From Rhizophlyctis rosea (Eukaryota > Chytridiomycota > Chytridiomycetes > Rhizophlyctidales > Rhizophlyctidaceae), in NCBI GenBank assembly GCA_027596075.1, contig JADGJC010000042.1, forward strand, positions 64,564-128,563: DNA of 64,000 bases, given 5' to 3'. Positions 56,954 through 64,000 of the stretch are shown in pieces (within the stretch, counting starts at the first letter, position 1; every line of letters starts with the position of its first letter). The translations under genes and the position numbers were made by a program. The notes beneath the pieces are model-generated. The model saw nothing but the letters and a program-made list of their open reading frames with translations, searched no databases and had not been told where the DNA came from.

Positions 56954-58516
56954 ATGCCAGGACAAGTGCATAAGAAGAGCGTCAATGCGGATAAGGGCGA
57001 AGTTCCTCACGAGCACCGAGTGCACAGGTGAGTTCCATGCATCATATCCCCGAAACCTTCCCACGACCGAGTGCAATGAAATCCACCCAAACTCCTCATC
57101 AATAAACCTTCCAACACCCCCATCCAAAACAGAAAACCCGGTGGCTGGCTCCCCTCCGACCACCGCATCCACCGCGACTGGCTCAGCGGCATCATCGACG
57201 AAGTCGACAAAAACCCCAAAGAAACCCTCCCCGTCATCCGCGAATTCCAATCCCTAATCGAAAACTCCACCCGAATCTACCTCCTCTTCAACAGCATGTT
57301 CGCCGAAATCCCCGACAAAAAACCTTACAGCTCCGATCCCACGGGTCAACACAAACAAATCAAAGACTACAAGCACCTCCTCCAGGTCCTGAATCATATT
57401 CTTACGACGCCGCCGCACTGGAACGATAAGAGCGACCTTGTGGGCGTTGTTGGTGTGCCGATTCAAGCTATATTGGATTGGCCTATGGGCACGCCGAGTG
57501 GGTATGCTGCTTTTTTGGATCCGGAGGTTAATGGGATGATTAAGAAGGTTTTGGATTGTTGGGGAGAATATCTGAAAAGCGAAAAGAGCGCGTGTGCGTT
57601 GGGGACGGATCAGAGTGGGTGGTTCAGTGAGCATGGGAAGGGGCATTTGGAGGTTGCGGCTAATAAGGCTGGGGGGACTGAGTTGAAGTTTGAGGAGATG
57701 TTTGTTTGTAATGCTGGGAAGGAGCATCATGGGTTTAAGAGTTGGTGAGTTTTTTTTGGAATGTCGAGACATGTGGTGGAGTGACAGATTGCTGATGTGG
57801 TGTTATACAACATATACAACAGGGACGACTTCTTCACCCGCAAATTCCGCGAGGGCGTTCGTCCTGTGGCCTCCCCCTCCGACGACACCATAATCGCAAA
57901 CGCCTGCGAATCCCTCCCCTACAACATCTTCAAAAACGTCAAGCTCCGCGACACATTCTGGAACAAGGAACAACCCTACTCCCTCCTCGACATGCTCAAC
58001 CACGATGAAAACTCCAAACACTTTGTCGGCGGAACGGTCTACCAAGCTTTCCTAAGCGCCCTATCCTACCATCGCTGGCACGCCCCCGTATCCGGCACAA
58101 TCGTCAAAGCCTACGTCATACCCGGCACATACTACTCCGAACCCCTCTGGGAAGGCGTCGGCGACCCAAACAACAAAGAAGGCAAAATCGACATGGGGGG
58201 TGAAAATACCGGGCAGGGATACCTTGCCGCCACCGCCACACGCGCGCTGATCCTCATCGACGCGGACAACAAGGATATCGGGTTGATGGCGTTTTTGGGG
58301 ATTGGGATGGTGGAAGTTAGTACGTGTGATATTACGGTGAAGGAAGGGCAGAAGGTTAAGAAGGGGGATGAGATTGGGATGTTTCATTTTGGGGGGAGTA
58401 CGCATTGTTTGATTTTTAGGGGTGGGGTGGAGTTGGAGGGGTTTCCGGAGTTGGGGAGGGATCATAATGTGCCGGTGAGGGGGGAGTTGTGTCGGGTTGT
58501 TAAGAGCAGGTCTTGA
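56954..58516 (+). CDS. PsiD-like pyruvoyl decarboxylase (phosphatidylserine decarboxylase family)
   Basis: Exons 56954-57027, 57133-57744 and 57823-58516 keep phase and give 459 residues. The order of blocks is WLPSDHRIHRDWL, PVIREFQSLIENS, VGVPIQAILDWPMGTPSGYAAF, WDDFFTRKFR, ACESLPYNIF, YSLLDMLNHD, SALSYHRWHAPVSGTIV, DADNKDIGLMAFLGIGMVEVSTC and the processing site region GMFHFGGSTHCLIF, where cleavage before the serine of GS would create the pyruvoyl group. The long N-terminal extension and these blocks are closer to the soluble PsiD/tryptophan-decarboxylase branch than to mitochondrial Psd1, which has a TM helix and an LGST site. No membrane segment is present, so a soluble amino-acid decarboxylase is likely; the substrate is unknown. 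It is tail to tail with a SAM methyltransferase 162 nt away. Confidence 0.85.
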
Positions 58517-58678
58517 GGGAGTGCGGAGTTCGCATCCTTCACTTGTTTGTAAATATTGTGTAAAAATGCATCATACTGCTGTTAAGGCTGTTTTTGTGAA
58601 GGGTATTGATATGTACAAGTCTTATGCAGCTACAATGAACATATCTGCTCTACATACGCTATCTCAACAACCTCCAAA

Positions 58679-59918
58679 TCATTCCCCCTTAGTCGCCGTA
58701 ACCACCACAAACCTCAACAACCTCTTCCTACACACAGCCCTCAACGCACTCCGCACAACCATATACTGCCTCCACTTCCTCTCCACATCCACAACAGCCC
58801 CAACCGCCCTCCGATGCCGTTCAATAAAAGCCACAAGCCCCGGAAACACATCATCGGTAATATCTTGTATTTCAACGTCTTTAAATCCAGCATCTTCGAT
58901 ATGGTTTCGGTAGGTTTGTTCCTCTACCATGTTCTCCAGCGGTACACCGACGGCTAGGAGGCCCGCTTTAAAGAGTATTTGTGTGAGGAGAGTAGGTGAA
59001 GATGTTGCGCCGGGTCCGAGGATTATGTCGGTTATGCTTAGGCGGCCTTGGGGTTTTAGGAGGGTGGAAGCTATTGAGAGGAATTTTGTGCGGGGGCGGT
59101 AGTGGTAGCAGGAGTCTAGACTTAGGACTACGTCGAATGTGCCGTTTTGGGGGATGACGTGCTCGTTGTTTATGGGTTTCCAAGATGCCAAGTTGACGGC
59201 ATCACCTATAAAGAGGTTGGCGGCATTGCTCAATCCTGCGCGTTGTATGCGTGCATTGGCTACTGTTGCTTGGATTGGTTCATTTGTGACGCCCGTGATG
59301 GTTTTGGGATTGTAGTGCTGGAGCCAGTAGAGGATTTGATCTCCACAGCCGTAGCCAAAGTCTTTGTCACATGAAGATCAAAAGTTTGCACTATGAGATG
59401 GAAGCTAATGATGGAGCAGCCGGAAAGGTCAACTTACCAATGACGCTGTCGCCTTCCCGTATTGGCGCCCCGTCTGACACCATTCGGGCCAAGGCTGACG
59501 TGGACAGCAATAGGATTGACGTTTAGACCCCGTATACCGTCCAATTGAATGTATGTTTTTGCCTCACACCTTGGCAAGCTTCTTCATAAATCTCAGTATC
59601 CTTCCAATACCCCATGTTGAGCCACAAGGTCTCAATCTTGGTATTTAGCAGTGCATGATCCAAGCCGTACAGCGTGCTATCGGCAAACTGGCCGGTTTCT
59701 GTGCCTGGCCACCCTCCTGTGGGTTGTGGAGGCAATATTCCAGCCAAGAAGCACAGTGCGTCCCATAGTAGCGAGTTATTCAGAAATAGTGCAAGGAGGA
59801 GGCCGAAAATGAGGGAGGGAAGGTGGAGAGTTAGGTGGCCGATTAGGGATAGGATGATGGTGGTAGTGAGTAAGGCTAGGAGGAGGGATCGCGGGGAGAA
59901 GCTCGACGTGAGAAACAT
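58679..59918 (-). CDS. SAM-dependent class I methyltransferase with N-terminal membrane anchor
   Basis: Exons 59918-59570, 59494-59438 and 59361-58679 keep phase, giving 362 residues. Two hydrophobic segments occupy residues about 10-60 (SLLLALLTTTIILSLIGHLTL and SLIFGLLLALFLNN). Then come LWLNMGYWKD (start of many small-molecule methyltransferases), the SAM loop DFGYGCGDQ (motif I), TFDVVLSLDSCYHYRPRTKFL (motif II/post-I) and LLKPQGRLSITDIILG (motif III). The pattern GYW.....DFGCG..DQ and SLDSCYHY is like the sterol/tocopherol/phosphoethanolamine methyltransferase group. The substrate is unknown. The family resemblance plus adjacency to a PsiD-like decarboxylase suggests, but does not show, amine N-methylation. 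Confidence 0.75.
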
Positions 59919-60594
59919 CAGAAGATTATAGGTTCACACTTGGCTAGACATATGATTGGATGTTGGAAACTCTCTTTCACTCGGTGTGGAATGTCGGGGG
60001 TTGGGTGGGACCGTGGGAGGGCAAGGAGAGTCAACCAATGCAATCGCCCCGGGAATTCGGGGGAGCCCCAAGACGGAATGGCGCAGCAGCAAGCCCTCCA
60101 TCAAAGGCTAATTTTGATCCTGTTATTCGGATCTGGCCCATCGAGGCTTGCTATGGCTGCGCCATTATGTCATCACTGCCCATCCCCTTTGGTCAATCAT
60201 GCTCATCATCGTTGCCTGTCAAAGTCATGTGGGCTCCAACCCCTAAAAAAAGCCCCTATTTCGTTCAGCCTACTAACTGGGGCTACTTAACCACACCGCC
60301 AATTGTCCCTATTTTCCCACAGAAAATAGGAGTCAAACTTTTGATAGCGTCTCGGTGAGAAGTAAAAGTTGCCAGAGGTTTGCAACGGCTAAGGGGCAGA
60401 ACACGGTTCAACTCTTTCATACTCAAAAACGAAGAAGGTATGTAGGTTTGCAAGCCGCCATGTTTTGAGTGCGAAACAAAGGGAATGTATATAGTAAACA
60501 CCAGTCTAATGAGAACTTCTTTGCAGGCGTGAATCATTAATTGGCCTTATCCAGTATCCAGACACTCATTTTGTTCAATCCGCACGCGAACAGT
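59919..60594. other. Divergent intergenic region
   Basis: This lies between the divergent methyltransferase and GNAT-MYND starts and presumably holds both promoters. Runs such as ccctaaaaaaagcccc (about 60240-60255) occur. No gene is supported. Confidence 0.35.
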
Positions 60595-61689
60595 ATGAAT
60601 CCCCAGTTCTACACTCCAAATTGCCGTATCACTCTGGAGACGGAGCGCTTGATTCTTCGTTCTTTTGACCCATGGCATCCGGATTGGCAGGACATCCGGG
60701 ACGTCCTCACAATCAAGGGCCTCCCGGAAGTGCAGCAATTCCAGCATTATCCTCTACACCAATGGATGAGCACAGCGACCGGCACTGTCTTGGGTTACGT
60801 GAGATTTACCGCACCCCGCCTCGGATTTTTAGCACCCCAACCTTCTGAGTACGTGTCTCGTCGGGACGGAGCAGGAAGCTGGTGGTGGGCAGAGGAAATA
60901 TAGGTACATCTGGGCCATCACCCTCAAACCGGACGTCGAGTTAAAGAGGATCTCCTCCTTTTCCCTACAGCCTGCCAACGGCGCTGGACCCTCCGCATCA
61001 CAAGCTGAATCGAGCCCCCCAACACCAAAAGCAAACCTTCGTTCTGTCATTGGCAATATTGGCATTATCATCAAAATTGACGGCCCGAATATGTCGGCGA
61101 CTTACCATTACGAACTTCACCCTTACTACCAAAATTATGGCCTGATGCGGGAAGCAGTCCTGAAAGTAGCATCCTTTGCTTTCTTGGACTTGTCCTGCAA
61201 CACCCTCATGATCGACCCTAACACCAAAAACGAACGGTCAATTAAGGTAGCGAAGGGGCTGAGGTTCTCAAAAGGTGGAACATTCAAATGTTCTTCTTGT
61301 AAGCTTGAGAAAGAACATCAGGTGTGGAGGTTGACGCGCGAGCAGTGGAACATCTTCCGTGCCGAGGGATCACACGAGTGGGGACCGTGCAGGGATGCAA
61401 AACGCACGGGGTAGCTGATCATAAGTGGTGTTATTGGTGCTTGAATCCATTCGTGGCAGCGGAGAAGTGGTGTGGAAGCTGTAGGAGGAGGAGATATTGT
61501 TCGAAAGAGTGTCAGAAGGCGCATTGGAAAATCCAAAAAGATAGTCATAGAGACAAGTGCGAACAGCCTGCGCAGACGGGCACTCAGAACGCACCGGCGA
61601 ACGCTCAGAGTGCTTCCTCTAATAGTTCGGTGGGCATAGCTGGGAGCCTGCCAGGGGCAATTACTAATATGCTCAATATTGCGGGGTAA
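60595..61689 (+). CDS. GNAT acetyltransferase-like domain fused to a C-terminal MYND zinc finger
   Basis: Exons 60595-60848, 60904-61321 and 61393-61689 keep phase, giving 322 residues. The N-terminal start is typical of RimJ/RimL-type GNATs: CRITLETERLILRSFDPWHPDW. Later GNAT blocks are YHYELHPYYQNYGLMREAVLKVASFAF (acetyl-CoA helix region) and PNTKNERSIKVAKGLRFSKGG. The middle has a Pro/Ser linker. The C-terminus has a MYND-like finger with CYWC, CGSC, YCSKECQ, HWK and a closing HRDKC, then a Ser/Ala/Gly tail. The classic acetyl-CoA P-loop (R/QxxGxG/A) is weak (QNYGLM), so catalytic activity is uncertain. MYND fingers bind proline-rich peptides, which may recruit a substrate. The combination is unusual. 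Confidence 0.72.
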
Positions 61690-61969
61690 GATGGAGCGGG
61701 AGGTCGTCGGGCTGGGTAGATGTTTTTGGAAAGCGGCATCGGCAATATCTTAGTGTTGGGTAGATTGTATGTGTAGGTAGTCGTACACAGCTTCAAAGTC
61801 GATGGGTCTCTATGGCCAGATCTGTAACAAGCCATGTCTATTTTTGGTCTCCTGCATGCAGGTCACGTTCAAGCTTTCTTGCTCCCACAGGCCCTGAAAC
61901 CCACCCAATTTCCAGTCCCCGTCATCTAACAGCAAAGGAAAGCGACTTACTATCACAGCTTGGACCAAA

Positions 61970-64000
61970 ATGGCGGCGGAGGCGGCCAGTCCGCACGAGT
62001 GGATATTACCTATGCTGAATCCTCCAATCAGAGTCCGCCCAACCGAAGTCGCTTGTTTCCTTCCACCCCACACAGAAGGACATTCACCATCCCACGTCCG
62101 CCTCGTTCCCTCACCAACCACCAATCTCCCTCCCAACCCTGTCTGCATCAAAGTTGCCTCAACCCAACAAAACTCAACACTTGATCCCGCCACACAACCT
62201 TCCATCTCACTCCCAAAATGGCTAGCAAACCGCTGGAAAGGTGCCGACTCAATAATTGTTCAAGAAGCAGATCACGCCTCACTTCCAAAAGCAACACGCG
62301 TAGTTCTCCGCAAATACGGTATGGACCGGCCATGGTTGCCCACCACGGCTGGCGTACGGCATGTGCGGGAGATTTTGAAGCTGCAGCTGGAGGTTGACGA
62401 CCAGGAGTGGGATGATGTCTTGGCGGCAGAGTTTGATGGAAGTGTGGTTGGTTGAAATGGAAATTGTTCTGACAAAATCGATGGAACGCTTACCCTTTTC
62501 TGACATCCCAACGTGTGCCGCAATAAGGTTGAACCCAATGCAATCATACCGCTGGAAATATCGGGGCGAACTGCACTCTTTCATGTGATATCTGTTGAAG
62601 CCGGTGATACCGATCCCAACACTAGTCTCGGAATACCATGTTATGCTTGCACGCGCAACACGAATGTAGAACTCCTCGCAACACTGCCTAGGAATGCTCA
62701 ATCACTGGCCTTTGGAGGTTATGTGGAGGAAGTGAACGAACTCAAACTTCTGTTGGGTAAGGTCAGGTTCTTTGATCTTCTTGTGGGAAGTTCGTCCTGA
62801 ACCAATATCATCGCAGAAACGACATTCTCACACAACGCATTGTACAAACATCTCAACATCCATCCCACGCGTGCTGTGCTCATAACCGGTCCCGTTGGTG
62901 TTGGCAAATCACACTTGATCAAGTAGGATACTGGCATTTCTCATTGAAATCATGCACATGGCTACCAACCGAAACAATGGATGCTAAAAGTCCTGTCTTT
63001 TCACCAGCTACGTATCAGCCGCTCTCGCCAATATCACCACAATCACTATCAGCGTTCTGGAAATGGTCCGCCACGCGGCCGAGTCATCAGATCGGGACGA
63101 GGTAACCCCCATCAAACGGTCATTTCAACAAGCCATGCTGAGCGCCCCTGCTATGATTGTCATCGATGATCTTGATGTACTCGATGAAAGTAAGGAGTTT
63201 TGCAAAGGGTCTGAGATGGCACATGATAGATCACCACTGACGCTTTTTTCTAAAACAGCGTTCAAAGCGCAAGAGCTAGACCGCACCGCCATAGCATCGC
63301 AACTTGCCGACCAACTCCGTAACCTCCCCACATCCTCAGATGTTTGCGTCCTGGCATCGTGCGAGAACATTGCGAGGTTGCCGCCTTCTTTGAGGAAGAT
63401 TAACTCCGGATCTGGAGACGGGTTCGATCGCGTAATCGAGTTGGGTATGCCGTCAAGGTCTGTTTGAATGTTACTTTCTTCGCCTTATTTTTTTTTTTGA
63501 TGAATTTCGAAACGTCTCGAAACTGACGGACAATTTTTGGTCTGATTTTGTGAAAGGAAGCAGCGGGAAGATATTGTCTGGGAGTTACTCGAGGGGATGT
63601 CGCTTGCGGAGGATGAGAAGGTTGGCGAAGAATCGGATGTAAGGCGGAGATTTGCATTTTTGGTTAGCCAGGTACGCCGGAAGGAATCCTTTTCTTCCTC
63701 CCAATCAAGCCGTCCACCCATCGCTTCTGTACGATGGAATAGAGCACTCCGGGTTACGTAGCGCGAGACCTGTACAATCTCGTTTCTCGTGCAGCCGCCA
63801 ATGCCGCCGTTAGGCATCATCAGAGCGAAGCTCAACGAGAAACAACAACGTCGGGACCGGATGCATTGGTGGAAAGATTGGCGGGACTTTCAGTGGATGA
63901 TAGACGGGATGCATCAATCACTTTTGCTGATTTTCAGCGCGCGTTGTCCATCATTACGCCCTTCCATGGGAACGCGGAAGGGTTGGAATCGAAAAAGCCG
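61970..64000 (+). CDS. PEX1: PEX1-like AAA+ peroxin, 3' end outside window
   Basis: The start at 61970 (MAAEAASPHEW) is tentative; the frame is open upstream only briefly. Visible parts: an N-terminal region with ISLPKWLANRWKGADS, an intron near 62440-62510, then ISGRTALFHVISVE, an intron near 62758-62815, then the first AAA domain. Its Walker A is GPVGVGKSHLIK (about 62891-62924, split by an intron), and its Walker B-like motif is MIVIDDLDVLD. Next are ASQLADQLRNL, a region with SRKQREDIVWELLEG, and TPGYVARDLYNLVSRAAANAA, then ITFADFQRALSIITP. DDLD in place of DExD and the VARD motif are features of PEX1 D1. PEX1/PEX6 pull ubiquitinated PEX5 from the peroxisome membrane. D2 lies beyond the window. 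AFG2-type ATPases are the main alternative. Confidence 0.65.

Noticed and set aside
1..64000. CRISPR arrays, prophage or transposase genes
   Set aside because: No regularly spaced identical repeats, integrase, reverse transcriptase or transposase motifs were found on either strand.

Overview
The window looks like nuclear DNA of a zoosporic or early-diverging fungus, most likely a chytrid. The evidence is short GT-AG introns of about 40-150 nt in most genes, and fungal-type proteins (Asa1, a fungal Thg1, an SLH1/ASCC3 helicase, a fungal LPLAT acyltransferase, a CYP) beside proteins often missing from Dikarya (RpiB, a CLASP with long linkers, UPF0415/DUF1308, a TIR-like TPR protein). This assignment is an inference from gene content only. 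There is one assembly gap, 10 N at 27497-27506.

Layout. 1-2615: a UPF0415 (C7orf25-like) gene running off the left edge, head to head with the CTD phosphatase gene SSU72. 2616-4115: no convincing gene, with a degenerate repeat block of about 85 bp period. 4116-10396: an intronless TIR-like/TPR protein, an MSS51-like MYND protein and an aftiphilin-like adaptor-accessory protein. 10607-20129: a cytochrome P450, a CLASP microtubule protein and the WD40 protein Asa1. 20443-25835: an acidic leucine-rich protein, a membrane acyltransferase and an intronless TetX-like FAD monooxygenase. 26606-30724: an F-box/SAP-like protein that carries the gap and a one-base frame break, ribose-5-phosphate isomerase B, and the ubiquinone-biosynthesis protein COQ9. 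31500-31780: a possible structured RNA. 32431-38464: an AlkB-like dioxygenase with a disturbed frame, adenylosuccinate lyase, tRNA-His guanylyltransferase and a rhomboid. 38897-49152: the SLH1/ASCC3 double-cassette helicase and an MFSD1-like transporter. 49153-54197: a 5 kb gene-poor stretch leading into an intronless C2H2 transcription factor. 56954-61689: a PsiD-like decarboxylase tail to tail with a SAM methyltransferase, then a GNAT-MYND fusion. 61970-64000: the start of a PEX1-like AAA ATPase.

Most genes are unrelated housekeeping or accessory genes, and there is no operon-like organisation. The possible functional neighbourhood is the convergent decarboxylase/methyltransferase pair. The most striking global signal is compositional. 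Inside many exons, synonymous third positions change from mainly C/A in the 5' half to mainly G/T in the 3' half on the coding strand. The pattern restarts in the next exon and holds for genes on both strands.

Exon coordinates below were worked out by hand from splice motifs, reading-frame phase and family similarity. No alignment or search was run.
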